Below, piece by piece: positions 10,786 through 20,864 of a stretch of DNA of 36,073 nucleotides. How positions within the stretch are numbered: position 1 is the stretch's first letter; every line of letters begins with the position of its first letter. A program made the translations under genes and the position numbers. The stretch is from an uncultured Ruminococcus sp. (GTDB lineage Bacteria; Bacillota; Clostridia; Oscillospirales; Ruminococcaceae), in contig CAMWOX010000003.1 of NCBI GenBank assembly GCA_947175975.1, forward strand, positions 1 through 36,073. Reading direction: 5' to 3'. Below the pieces are notes generated by a model that saw only the letters and a list, made by a program, of their open reading frames with translations, searched no databases and was not told the DNA's origin.

Positions 10786-12112
10786 CAGAAATCACCTCTC
10801 CGAGCAGATCATAATCCAGAATATCTGTAATTTTCACCTGCACATAATCACCAACAGAAAGCTTCTTCCCAGAACTGAAAAAGATCTTGCCGTCAATATC
10901 CGGTGCATCACTTTCTGTCCTGCCAAAATAGCATTCTGCCCACTGGTCAAATCCCTCCACAACAGCTGTTTTGATTCGACCAATCTGAGAAGCATTATAT
11001 GCTGCACTCAGATCCGCTTGCTGTTCCATAATGATCTCTGCCCGCTGATTCTTGATTTCCTCGGAAACCTGGTCCGAGAATTCTGCGGCTTTTGTGCCGT
11101 CCTCCTGAGAATAGGAAAAGCAACCCAACCTCTCGAATTTAATCTCTTTTACAAATTCGGACAATTCTGCAAACTGTTCTTCGGATTCTCCCGGAAACCC
11201 TGTAATCAATGTTGTCCGGAGAACAATTCCCGGCATTTTTTCTCTCAGTTTCTGAATTACAGAAACAATCTGCTGTTTTGAGCTTCTCCGATTCATACGC
11301 CGGAGAATTTCATCATTACAGTGCTGAATCGGCATATCAATATATTTTACAATTTTTTCCTGTCTTGCCATCACATCAATTAACGAATCACTGATTCTTT
11401 CCGGATAACAATATAATACCCTGATCCATTTTAAACTTTCAATCTCACATAATTTTTCCAACAGCTCCGGCAGTCTGGATTCACCATACAGATCCTCGCC
11501 GTATCTGGTTGTATCCTGTGCAATCACATTTAGCTCTGTCACACCGTAATCTGCTAATCTCCGTGCTTCTTCCAACACATCTTCCATTGGAACACTGCGA
11601 AATCTACCCCGGATTGCAGGGATCGCACAATAAGTACAACAATTGGAACATCCCTCCGCAATTTTCAGATAAGAAAAAAACGGCAGTGTAGAAATGATCC
11701 TCTCCCCTGTCAGCTCTGCCTGCATCTTGGAAGAAAACCTTACAACTTTCTGATTCTGCAAAACCTGATCCAACACATCCACAATATCTCTTGTATCACT
11801 GATTCCGATCACAGCATCCGCCTCTGGAAATTCCTGTACAGCCTCCTGCTGATACCGTTCTGTCAAACACCCTGTCAGGATCAATTTTTTAACAGCACCC
11901 TCTTCTTTCAGCTTACTGATCTCAAGAATCGTCTCAATTGCTTCTTCTTTGGCCGACTGGATAAATCCGCATGTATTGACAATCGCTACATCGGATTCTC
12001 CGAACTCTGTTACCAATTCATAACCATGCTTTCTGAGTTTAAACAGCATTCTCTCAGAATCAACTAAATTCTTGCTGCATCCAAGGGATACCATACTGAC
12101 TTTGACTGCCAT
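10769..12112 (-). CDS. rimO: ribosomal protein S12 methylthiotransferase
   Basis: MVSLGCSKNLVDSERML; radical SAM CSNCCTYCAIPAIRGRFRS; TTLITGFPGE. Confidence 0.95.
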   Translation of the reverse strand: MAVKVSMVSLGCSKNLVDSERMLFKLRKHGYELVTEFGESDVAIVNTCGFIQSAKEEAIETILEISKLKEEGAVKKLILTGCLTERYQQEAVQEFPEADAVIGISDTRDIVDVLDQVLQNQKVVRFSSKMQAELTGERIISTLPFFSYLKIAEGCSNCCTYCAIPAIRGRFRSVPMEDVLEEARRLADYGVTELNVIAQDTTRYGEDLYGESRLPELLEKLCEIESLKWIRVLYCYPERISDSLIDVMARQEKIVKYIDMPIQHCNDEILRRMNRRSSKQQIVSVIQKLREKMPGIVLRTTLITGFPGESEEQFAELSEFVKEIKFERLGCFSYSQEDGTKAAEFSDQVSEEIKNQRAEIIMEQQADLSAAYNASQIGRIKTAVVEGFDQWAECYFGRTESDAPDIDGKIFFSSGKKLSVGDYVQVKITDILDYDLLGEVISDESTE

Positions 12113-12158
12113 AATCTCTGCTCCTTACTCTTTATTCCAAATTTTGAAATATAATACA

Positions 12159-12174
12159 TGTTCCACATGGAACA
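12159..12174 (-). other. parS-like site TGTTCCACATGGAACA
   Basis: exact 16-mer, rimO-recX intergenic. Confidence 0.85.
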
Positions 12175-12198
12175 TTCCCGAAACCCGCATGGGAACTC

Positions 12199-12214
12199 TG
12201 TTCCACGTGGAACT
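12199..12214. other. parS-like site TGTTCCACGTGGAACT (symmetric ACGT core)
   Basis: only site in the window with the canonical palindromic core. Confidence 0.85.
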
Positions 12215-12225
12215 TGATCTGCTTT

Positions 12226-12762
12226 CTATTCTTCCTCTGTTTCCAATTCTGCAAAATAATCTTCTATCGCATTTCGTACAGCCCGGAAATCATATCCCAA
12301 CCGTACCATTCCAGCGACTGCTTTTTCTCTTGCTTTGTAATCCTGTTCATCCTGTAAATATCTATAATATTTCTTGACTAAGATCCGGGAAAGATTCTCA
12401 TTTGCAAATATCTGCTGCTGCGCAAGAAATTCCTGAATCAGATTTCTTTCTAAACCTTTCCGGAGCATTTCCTGTCTTGCTCTCTGAATGCCATAGCCCT
12501 TTCTTTGTACAAGATAGGCAGCATAATGCTCCGCATAGCGTCTGTCATTGACAGCGTTGCAGTCTACAAGTTTCTGCATAACAGCTGTACAAAGTTCTTC
12601 ATCATGGTAATTTTGCATCAGTTTCTGATACAAGGCAAAATAGCTGTATTCTCTGGCATCCAGCAGATAACAGGCTCTTTCGTAAGCAGTCCGAAATCTG
12701 GACTGCTTTTTTATAGATTCCGGATCTTTTTCAGTTATTTCAGGATTTTTTATTATTCTCAT
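12226..12762 (-). CDS. recX: regulatory protein RecX
   Basis: CNAVNDRRYAEHYAAYLVQRKGYGIQRARQEMLRKGL; downstream of recA. Confidence 0.85.
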   Translation of the reverse strand: MRIIKNPEITEKDPESIKKQSRFRTAYERACYLLDAREYSYFALYQKLMQNYHDEELCTAVMQKLVDCNAVNDRRYAEHYAAYLVQRKGYGIQRARQEMLRKGLERNLIQEFLAQQQIFANENLSRILVKKYYRYLQDEQDYKAREKAVAGMVRLGYDFRAVRNAIEDYFAELETEEE

Positions 12763-12776
12763 CGTATCATCCTATA

Positions 12777-13988
12777 TTACTCTGTAGGTTCAAATTCATC
12801 AAAATCATCATCTGCTTCAATATCAATGCTAACAGAACTGAAATCTTCTGTCTGTTCTGGGGACGGATCACCGGCAGTGATGACATTTACAGCACTGACA
12901 GAAGAAATCGGATCTCCACTCTCTTCGGCATTTCGTTCTCGCATGATCGCAAGAATTTTCTCTTCGACTTCCTTCATGAATGCCGGATTATCCAGCATCT
13001 GCTGTTTGACATTATCACGCCCCTGACCAAGTTTTTGTCCATTGTAACTGAACCAGGAACCGCTTTTCTGAATGACATCCAGATCAACGGCAAGATCCAT
13101 GATTTCACCAGTTCGGGAAATTCCCTTGCCATAGATATTATCAAATTCACATTCCCTGAACGGCGGAGCGACTTTATTTTTGACAACTTTCACTTTCATG
13201 CGGTTGCCGATCGGAATGCCATTTTCTTTTATGACTTCCCCTTTGCGGACATCCATACGAATCGTAGCATAGAATTTCAAGGCACGTCCGCCAGGTGTTG
13301 TTTCCGGGTTGCCATACAGAACACCGATCTTTTCACGGATCTGGTTAATAAAAATCGCAGCACAACCTGTCTTGGAAATAATTGAAGTAAGCTTACGCAT
13401 TGCCTGCGACATCAGTCTTGCAAGCTGTCCGACATGATTATCCCCCATCTCACCGTCAATTTCAGCCTTAGTTGTCATTGCGGCAACAGAGTCAATTACA
13501 ATGACATCAATTGCACCAGAACGGACAAGAGATTCTGCAATTTCAAGTGCCTGTTCACCACTGTCTGGCTGAGCAACCAGTAAATTATCAATATTGACAC
13601 CAAGTGCCTTGGCATATTTCGGATCAAGTGCATGTTCCACGTCAATAAATGCCGCTTCACCGCCCATTTTCTGTGCTTCTGCGACAATATGCAGGGCAAC
13701 AGTAGTCTTGCCGGAGCTTTCCGGACCATATAATTCAATAATACGCCCTCTGGGAACACCACCAACACCAAGTGCCAGATCCAATGTCATAGATCCTGTG
13801 GGGATCACTTCCACATCCATTTTACTTTGCTGACCCAGACGCATAACAGCACCCTGTCCGAACTGTTTTTCGATCATCTTGATTGCATGATCAAGCGCGG
13901 CTTTTTTCTCTTCGGATGTTGCCGGTGACCCCATACTTTTTTTTTCTGTTTTTGCTTTTGCCTTTGCAGCCATTTGAAAACCCTCCAA
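12777..13988 (-). CDS. recA: recombinase RecA
   Basis: [82 protein letters not shown]. Confidence 0.98.
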   Translation of the reverse strand: MEGFQMAAKAKAKTEKKSMGSPATSEEKKAALDHAIKMIEKQFGQGAVMRLGQQSKMDVEVIPTGSMTLDLALGVGGVPRGRIIELYGPESSGKTTVALHIVAEAQKMGGEAAFIDVEHALDPKYAKALGVNIDNLLVAQPDSGEQALEIAESLVRSGAIDVIVIDSVAAMTTKAEIDGEMGDNHVGQLARLMSQAMRKLTSIISKTGCAAIFINQIREKIGVLYGNPETTPGGRALKFYATIRMDVRKGEVIKENGIPIGNRMKVKVVKNKVAPPFRECEFDNIYGKGISRTGEIMDLAVDLDVIQKSGSWFSYNGQKLGQGRDNVKQQMLDNPAFMKEVEEKILAIMRERNAEESGDPISSVSAVNVITAGDPSPEQTEDFSSVSIDIEADDDFDEFEPTE

Positions 13989-14025
13989 TAATCATAAATT
14001 CTAAAAAATAGATAAAATTTAAAAA

Positions 14026-14865
14026 TTAAATTTTATTACCTGAAACAATACGATCCCGGTGTGCAAGATCCTGTGTGATTTTCACATTCTCAAAATCCTG
14101 CATCTGTAAAATCTCAGAAACAGCAGCACCCTGCTGTTCACCAATTTCATAAAGCAGCAATCCACGGGATTTTAATTTACTTTTCCAGATTCGAGTGATT
14201 CCTCGATAAAAATTCAAGCCATCTACACCGCCGTGCAGAGCCATTTCTGGCTCATGAGAAACTTCTGTCTGAAGTATCTGCATTTCCTGGCTAGTAAGAT
14301 ATGGTGGATTACTGATAATCAAATCAAATACATCAAAATTTTCCGGTAGACAAGAGTCCATTACATTTCCTTGCAGAAATTTCACATCCAGTGCATGATA
14401 AGCCTTATTTTTTACAGCATAGGCAAGTGCATCCGGACTAAGATCAATTCCGATTACATCCGCATCTGGGAAAATCTTTTTCAATACCAGTGCAATACAG
14501 CCTGATCCGGTACAGAGATCCAAAATTTTTAAATTGCGTAAATTTCTAAATTTTTCTGATACAAGATCAATCAGACATTCTGTATCTGGTCTGGGAATCA
14601 GAACCCCCCTGCCCACGAAAAATTTCATGCCATAAAATTCCCATTCTCCCAGGATATATTGCAGTGGCTCGCCGGAAATCCGGCGTTCTGTCATGCGTTG
14701 CATTTCCTGGAGCTGATCCAGAGAAATTTCCTGGATTCTGTGCCAAGGCATTCCGGCTACCTGTTCCAGGATGCAATTACATTCAAATTCAGCATCTGGA
14801 AGACCAGCCTGCCAGAATTGTTCCATGTGGAACTTCCGGTATTCAAAAATATTTGACACTACCAT
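14026..14865 (-). CDS. prmC: peptide chain release factor N5-glutamine methyltransferase
   Basis: GRGVLIPRPDTECLID, ILDLCTGSGCIALVL, DLIISNPPYL (NPPY). Confidence 0.95.
   Translation of the reverse strand: MVVSNIFEYRKFHMEQFWQAGLPDAEFECNCILEQVAGMPWHRIQEISLDQLQEMQRMTERRISGEPLQYILGEWEFYGMKFFVGRGVLIPRPDTECLIDLVSEKFRNLRNLKILDLCTGSGCIALVLKKIFPDADVIGIDLSPDALAYAVKNKAYHALDVKFLQGNVMDSCLPENFDVFDLIISNPPYLTSQEMQILQTEVSHEPEMALHGGVDGLNFYRGITRIWKSKLKSRGLLLYEIGEQQGAAVSEILQMQDFENVKITQDLAHRDRIVSGNKI
14819..14834 (+). other. parS-like site TGTTCCATGTGGAACT (inside prmC)
   Basis: 15/16 match to the window consensus. Confidence 0.75.
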
Positions 14866-15821
14866 TTATCATCCTCAATATTTTCCGGAATGCAAGGCGT
14901 AAGCGCAGCAATTGCAATCTCAATCTGGGATGCATCCGGCTCTTTGGTTGTGATTCTCTGCAACTGGAGACCCGGAAATGAAATAATCTTTGCGAATAAA
15001 CCATCACTACGTCCGGCAAATTGGATACATTCAAAAGAACAGCCGACTGTAATCGGAAACAGACACAAACTGCACAGAAATCTCTGCCATGGAATTGTAA
15101 ATGGTACAAGACACATCACAAGAATACTAATAAACAATGTCAGAAAAATAAAACTTGTACCACAACGAGGATGTAATCGGATCTGTTTTCGGACATTCTC
15201 AACTGTCAAAGGCAGTCCAGCTTCAAAACAGGCAATCGTTTTATGCTCTGCACCATGATATTCATAAGTTCTTCGAATATCTTTCATCATACCGGTTAAT
15301 GCCATATATGCAATAAATACAATGATTTTGATAACACCTTCAGAAAAAGATTGCAGTAATCTGTTTGCAGTCAACGGCTTGATCAAACCAACAAGCCATT
15401 TGGGGAGAAATAAAAATAATGCCATGGCAAAAATCACACCAAGAATCATGCCGATCATCATAATCATCTCGACTGTTTTTTCTGTAAAATGTTCTTCGAG
15501 AAATTTTTCGAATTTGGAATTTTCCTCTTGTTCCTGCTCAATTTCTTCTTCAGTCATTTGCTTTTCTGCTGATTTCATCAGACATTTGTAGCCGTCAATC
15601 ATAGAAAAAATAAAACTATAAATGCCTCTCACAACAGGTGTTTTCTTATACCAGGACTTTTTTCCAGTTTGATTGAGATCCCAGGTTTCTACGTCAATAC
15701 TGCCGTCCGGCAGGCGGCACGCCATTGCACCCTTGAATGCCCCTTTCATCATAACACCCTCAATGAGTGCCTGTCCGCCGATTTTGCTTTTATGAGAACC
15801 AGTATTTTTCTTTTCACCCAT
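14859..15821 (-). CDS. DUF1385 family membrane protein
   Basis: GGQALIEGVMMKG, EYHGAEHKTIACFEAGLPLTVENVRKQIRLHPRCGTSF. Confidence 0.9.
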   Translation of the reverse strand: MGEKKNTGSHKSKIGGQALIEGVMMKGAFKGAMACRLPDGSIDVETWDLNQTGKKSWYKKTPVVRGIYSFIFSMIDGYKCLMKSAEKQMTEEEIEQEQEENSKFEKFLEEHFTEKTVEMIMMIGMILGVIFAMALFLFLPKWLVGLIKPLTANRLLQSFSEGVIKIIVFIAYMALTGMMKDIRRTYEYHGAEHKTIACFEAGLPLTVENVRKQIRLHPRCGTSFIFLTLFISILVMCLVPFTIPWQRFLCSLCLFPITVGCSFECIQFAGRSDGLFAKIISFPGLQLQRITTKEPDASQIEIAIAALTPCIPENIEDDKW

Positions 15822-15852
15822 AATCTGCACATTCGCCTTTCTTTGTCAGAAT

Positions 15853-17325
15853 TTATCTATTTTTAGAATGTTTGGAATGCTCCGGCGGCAGTGTAATAAT
15901 CACTGTCGTACCTTTTCCCTCTTCACTTGTGATCTCCAATGTTCCGCCGTGTGCAGTAATAATCTCATCTGCAACGGCTAAGCCGATCCCTGAACCCCGT
16001 CTTGTGTGATTGGCTTTGTAGAATTTTGTCTTGATCTTCGGTAGATCAGATGCTTTGATACCGCAGCCATTATCGGATACCCTCACCTGGATATTCCCCC
16101 ATACTTCCTGCGCCGTGATACTGACATGACCGCCAGCATCCGAATATTTGATTGCATTATCAATGATATTAATAAATACCTGTCTGATTCTGTTCTTATC
16201 ACCGTACACAAATGGCAGCATTTCGGGTTCATCATAGGAAATTGTTATCTTATCCTGTGTGTTTTTATTCATGTAAATCAATACAGCATCGCCCAGCTCC
16301 GCAAGCACATCCATAGTTGCTTTTTGGAGCGTAAAATGTCCGCTCTGCATTCTAGAAAAATCCAGTAATTCCTCGACCATCTGAGAAAGCCTTGCCGTTT
16401 CATTGACAATTACATTCATACCTTTCCGAACAGTCTCAGGATCATTTTCTGCCATACAGATCGTTTCTGCCCAGCCTTTAATCGCCGTTAGAGGTGTGCG
16501 TAATTCATGTGAAACAGAAGAAATAAATTCATTCTTCATCTCTTCAGCAGTTGAGAGTTCATCTGCCATATGATTAATTGCATTACACAGATCACCAATT
16601 TCATCTGAATTATGATAGCGGATTCTGAAAGAAAAATCACCCTTTGCGAATCTGTCTGCCGTATGGCTCAGCTGTCGGATCGGCTTGACAATACTGCCAA
16701 CAAAATAAATTCCTGTAAGAACTAATAATAATACAACGATCGCACAGACAATAATCACAGAAATAATCATAATATGAATACTTTTGTCAAGTTCCGTGAG
16801 AGAACAGACAACACGCACAGCATGATATTCTGTACTGAATGCAGAAATGTCCATGCAGACCGCCATGATTTTCTCTTGGTTCTCTGCTTTGCCAATCCAA
16901 TAGCCATCACCGCCTGCCAGTAAATTTTCATAATCTGGAATTGTCGTGTCAGAAGATGGTGAAAATCCGGACGAAGTCAGAATCACTCTTCCTTTGGCAT
17001 TGACTGCCATCAGTTCCATCTGATCTTTAGCGGAAAAACTCTCAAACGTACTACGCATTTCAGAATATAAATTTGTTTCAGAATCCTGTGCATAACGGCT
17101 TAATAAATTTACAACAGAAGTCAGTTCCCCTGTGAGTGTCTGCCTGGCACTGGTATAATAAAAACTCTGCACAGCATAAATCAGGAGTAATGCAAATACT
17201 AACATAATTAGTACAATCACAGCGAAATGATTTGTCAGCCATCTTTGTGTAATTGTTTTTCGTTTTGGCTGGCTCTGGGATACAGCATCCTGAGGTATGG
17301 CAGAGGGCAGTTTAAATCTTGTCAT
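15853..17325 (-). CDS. sensor histidine kinase (TM, HAMP, HisKA, HATPase)
   Basis: SSVSHELRTPLTAIKGWAE; VRVSDNGCGIKASDL; GSGIGLAVADEII; start uncertain, ORF extends to 17382. Confidence 0.93.
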   Translation of the reverse strand: MTRFKLPSAIPQDAVSQSQPKRKTITQRWLTNHFAVIVLIMLVFALLLIYAVQSFYYTSARQTLTGELTSVVNLLSRYAQDSETNLYSEMRSTFESFSAKDQMELMAVNAKGRVILTSSGFSPSSDTTIPDYENLLAGGDGYWIGKAENQEKIMAVCMDISAFSTEYHAVRVVCSLTELDKSIHIMIISVIIVCAIVVLLLVLTGIYFVGSIVKPIRQLSHTADRFAKGDFSFRIRYHNSDEIGDLCNAINHMADELSTAEEMKNEFISSVSHELRTPLTAIKGWAETICMAENDPETVRKGMNVIVNETARLSQMVEELLDFSRMQSGHFTLQKATMDVLAELGDAVLIYMNKNTQDKITISYDEPEMLPFVYGDKNRIRQVFINIIDNAIKYSDAGGHVSITAQEVWGNIQVRVSDNGCGIKASDLPKIKTKFYKANHTRRGSGIGLAVADEIITAHGGTLEITSEEGKGTTVIITLPPEHSKHSKNR

Positions 17326-18013
17326 TCCATTTATAGCCATAGCCCCAGATCGTGACAATATACTGCGGATTAGAAGGCTCATCTTCGATCTTAAGCCGTA
17401 TTCTCCGGATATTCACATCTACGATCTTGTAATCACCGTAATAATTCTCACCCCAGATATGATTTAAAATACTTGCCCTGTCCAAAGCTGTATTTTTATT
17501 ATTCATGAAATATTCTAAAATTTGATATTCTACCTGTGTCAGATCAATCGGCACACCATTCTTCGCAACTGTCCGGCTTTTTAGATTCAGTGTGAATGGA
17601 CCGGATTCGATCACAGGACTTTTTTCATCATGGATAAAACTCATGCAGACTCTCCGATAAATTGCATCTACTCTTGCCGTTAATTCAGACAGGGAAAACG
17701 GCTTTGTAATATAATCATCTGCACCGATCATAAGACCACTGACTTTATCCATTTCCTGCGTCTTTGCTGTCAGCATGATAATGCCGAGTGTAGAACTCTT
17801 TTCCCGGAGTTTCTTACACACAGTGAAACCATCAATACCCGGCATCATAATATCCAACAACACAATATCAAAATTGCCGTTCTCTTCTTCAAATTTCTGT
17901 AATGCATGTTCTCCACAATTAACATCAATCACATCATAACCAGCACGTTTGAGATTAATCACAATGCAATCCCGGATCACATCTTCATCTTCACAGACTA
18001 AAATTCGTTTCAT
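17312..18013 (-). CDS. OmpR-family response regulator
   Basis: MKRILVCEDEDVIRDC receiver domain, LLDIMMPGIDGF; C-terminal winged helix LTQVEYQILEYFMNN...VDVNIRRIRLKIED. Confidence 0.95.
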   Translation of the reverse strand: MKRILVCEDEDVIRDCIVINLKRAGYDVIDVNCGEHALQKFEEENGNFDIVLLDIMMPGIDGFTVCKKLREKSSTLGIIMLTAKTQEMDKVSGLMIGADDYITKPFSLSELTARVDAIYRRVCMSFIHDEKSPVIESGPFTLNLKSRTVAKNGVPIDLTQVEYQILEYFMNNKNTALDRASILNHIWGENYYGDYKIVDVNIRRIRLKIEDEPSNPQYIVTIWGYGYKWNDKI

Positions 18014-18033
18014 AATTCATCACCTCTGTTAAT

Positions 18034-19380
18034 CTAATCCAGAAATTTAAAATTCAGCAGTAATTCCCCGATGGAAAGAGAAAGCATCTTGCCGGATTCC
18101 GGTTTGATCAGGCAGCTTGCACTGCCTTTTGTATGAACTAATGCATAACCGTTGCCCAGATGATCATCTCTGTCGGCTTCATCATAGGCAATATAAATTC
18201 TCAGAAGTACAGGCATAGTATCACTCATATCCTGCTCTGTATAATCACAGAATTGGATTTCATTTTCTGCCGTATCATTCCGGATAGTCACATTTCCCTG
18301 CCATTGTTCCGGCAACAGAAACACATAGCCGTCATTTGCGTTATAATAACTGCAATATTCTGTAAAAATCAGATTATCCTGCATCATCAGCCAGTTTGTC
18401 TGCCGGATTTGCTCCGGCTCTGCAACCGTTTCATAACCTGAAAATACTGTCTGTACCGGAATTTCCGGAATACCATCCTGGTCAATATCCATGCAGGACA
18501 GCCCTGCTCGCCGGACTGTCTCCTCCGCACTCTTTCCGCATCTCTGTAACAGATTCACAAGCTGTAATTTCTCTTCTGATACTTCCAGACATAATATTTC
18601 CGTCTGGATATTTGCAGTCCCGGTCGCAGCGTCAATATACAATGCCATTCTATGATCTGAAAGTCTGCCATAAATCAACTGATGATAATCTGTATAATTA
18701 TCCGTAAAACGATATTTATATTCATGATAACTTCTATCTTCACTGAGACAGTAAACAGCCGCATAAGCCTGTTCTAAAGCACTGACTGCACCCAATACAA
18801 CCAGATCCGGATGCTGGTCTGTATCAACCTGCGCAACATCAAACAATGCATAACTGTGTGTCAATGTCTGTTCCAGATAATGATCTTCATAAGCATAAAC
18901 CGACAAATATTTTTCTGATTGGTTCGCTGTGCTGTATCCTACGATAATATGCATCTTGTCACTGCTGCCGAGCTGAGAAATCATCACTTTCTCAATTTCT
19001 GAACCCTCTGCACTTCGGTCACAGATCGACTGCCATTTCGTATTCACTTTATCCAGAATATTAATCCGCAATCCGCCGTCTGTTCCGGTCATATTGCTTT
19101 TTTCATAGAATACAATCGCTTCATCGCTTTCATCTGCGTCAATATCTGCAATAATAAACGCAGATAAATAGCTGCCGCTTTTGGGATATTTCAGCCGAAT
19201 ACCTGTACCGATCGCTTCTTGCAAAGCCTGATAAATCTGTTCCTGCTCCCCACTCAGTTTCGGCGGTGTCAGCATGGTATCTACATTAATCCCGATTGAA
19301 CACCCTGAACAACATAGCATCATGAACCAGAAAACAATAACAATTATAAGAAATTTAGCCCCTGTCCGCAATTTTAACAT
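18034..19380 (-). CDS. lipoprotein with VCBS/FG-GAP-like segments, unknown function
   Basis: signal sequence with lipobox-like CCSGC; DIDADESDEAIVFY, VDTDQHPDLVVLG, DIDQDGIPEIPVQ repeat-like acidic motifs. Confidence 0.75.
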   Translation of the reverse strand: MLKLRTGAKFLIIVIVFWFMMLCCSGCSIGINVDTMLTPPKLSGEQEQIYQALQEAIGTGIRLKYPKSGSYLSAFIIADIDADESDEAIVFYEKSNMTGTDGGLRINILDKVNTKWQSICDRSAEGSEIEKVMISQLGSSDKMHIIVGYSTANQSEKYLSVYAYEDHYLEQTLTHSYALFDVAQVDTDQHPDLVVLGAVSALEQAYAAVYCLSEDRSYHEYKYRFTDNYTDYHQLIYGRLSDHRMALYIDAATGTANIQTEILCLEVSEEKLQLVNLLQRCGKSAEETVRRAGLSCMDIDQDGIPEIPVQTVFSGYETVAEPEQIRQTNWLMMQDNLIFTEYCSYYNANDGYVFLLPEQWQGNVTIRNDTAENEIQFCDYTEQDMSDTMPVLLRIYIAYDEADRDDHLGNGYALVHTKGSASCLIKPESGKMLSLSIGELLLNFKFLD

Positions 19381-20716
19381 ATTGTTTCTTCTTCGGCAAT
19401 GCCTTGTAAGCCGGACGAATAATTCTGCCGCCTGTCAATAATTCTTCCATGCGATGCGCCGACCAGCCTGCCATACGAGATACTGCAAACAATGGTGTAT
19501 AGAGATCCTCCGGAATCCCCAGCATTCTGTATACCAGACCGGAATACATATCCACATTGGCGCAGACGGTCTTGTCAATTCCCCGTTCCTGCTTCATGAG
19601 TACAGGTGTCAGTCTCTCAATCGTATCCAACAAATGAAATTCTGCTTCAATTTCCTTGCCCTCTGCAAGTTTAAATGCCTTTTTTTTCAGAATCACTGCT
19701 CTAGGATCAGACAACGTATAGACAGCATGTCCCATACCGTAGATCAAACCGCTGCCGTCCCCCGCCTGCCTATGCAGGACTTTTTTAATATAATCTGCTA
19801 CTTCGCCCTCATTATCCCAGTGTTTGATATGTGATTTAAAATCCTCCAGCATAGCAGATACCTTGATATTTGCACCACCATGCTTTGAACCTTTTAGTGC
19901 GCAGATCGCCGAAGAATACGCTGAATATGCATCTGTTCCGGAAGATGTCAGCACACGGCATGTAAATGTTGAATTATTGCCGCCGCCGTGTTCCGCATGA
20001 AGCATCAACAGGCAATCCAACAACTGTGCTTCCTCTTTGGTATACTGCCGGTCTGGACGCAGCATAGATAAAATCGTCTCTGCTGTCCGCTCATTGGCTC
20101 TCAACGGGTGCATGAACAGCGTCTGATTATCGAAATGCTTTCTCTTTACCTGATAGGCATTAACCATGATAATCGGTAGCTTAGCAATCAAATTAATCGC
20201 CGTTTTCAGCTCCTGTTCCAGAGACATATTTTCACACTCAGATTCATAATAAGAATACAGTGCCAGTACAGACCTTGCCAGTTTGTTCATAATATTCTGT
20301 GATGGTGCTTTCATCATCATATCTACTACAAAACCGGACGGCAATTCCCTGTGCATCGACAGATAATGATTAAATGCCTCCAACTGATCCGCTGTCGGAA
20401 GTTTACCGAATAATAACAAATATACCGTCTCTTCATAGCCGAAACGATTCTCTTTCTCAGCATAATGCACCAGATCATAGATCGTATGGCCCCTGTAAAT
20501 TAATTCCCCCGGAATTGGCTCAACTTCACCTTCATTCACCAGATAACCATGCACATTGCAGATATTTGTAATTCCTGCAAGTACACCTGTGCCATCACTC
20601 CGACGCAGACCTCTCTTGACATGGAATTTCTGATACAACTGCTGATCAATTACGGAATTTTTTTTCAATTCTTCGCATAAATTTTGCATATCAGTATTTG
20701 AAAATACTTTGCTCAC
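19355..20716 (-). CDS. citrate synthase
   Basis: LRRSDGTGVLAGITNICNVHGYL, IYRGHTIYDLV, LHAEHGGGNNSTFTCRVLTSSGTDAYSA, GSKHGGANIKV, GMGHAVYTLSDPRA. Confidence 0.95.
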   Translation of the reverse strand: MSKVFSNTDMQNLCEELKKNSVIDQQLYQKFHVKRGLRRSDGTGVLAGITNICNVHGYLVNEGEVEPIPGELIYRGHTIYDLVHYAEKENRFGYEETVYLLLFGKLPTADQLEAFNHYLSMHRELPSGFVVDMMMKAPSQNIMNKLARSVLALYSYYESECENMSLEQELKTAINLIAKLPIIMVNAYQVKRKHFDNQTLFMHPLRANERTAETILSMLRPDRQYTKEEAQLLDCLLMLHAEHGGGNNSTFTCRVLTSSGTDAYSAYSSAICALKGSKHGGANIKVSAMLEDFKSHIKHWDNEGEVADYIKKVLHRQAGDGSGLIYGMGHAVYTLSDPRAVILKKKAFKLAEGKEIEAEFHLLDTIERLTPVLMKQERGIDKTVCANVDMYSGLVYRMLGIPEDLYTPLFAVSRMAGWSAHRMEELLTGGRIIRPAYKALPKKKQYVKIADRG

Positions 20717-20777
20717 TGTAAGTTGCCTCCTTTGATTGATTCTGAAATTTAATTCTTGTTGTTATGTTACAGATATT

Positions 20778-20806
20778 ATTATAGCATTTTTTCACAGGCA
20801 AGTCAA
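20778..20806 (-). promoter_or_regulatory. putative sigma-A promoter for citrate synthase
   Basis: minus strand TTGACT-N17-TATAAT upstream of 20716. Confidence 0.75.
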
Positions 20807-20864
20807 GAGCAATCGTTTATTTAAGAAATATAAGAAACAAGTTATCACACAAGGAGTATTCCAC

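Noticed and set aside
13632-13645. TGTTCCACGTCAAT in recA as parS
   Set aside because: Only a half-site; the right arm does not match.
13989-14025. LexA/SOS box upstream of recA
   Set aside because: No GAAC-N4-GTTC-like element in the short prmC-recA gap; only AT-rich sequence.
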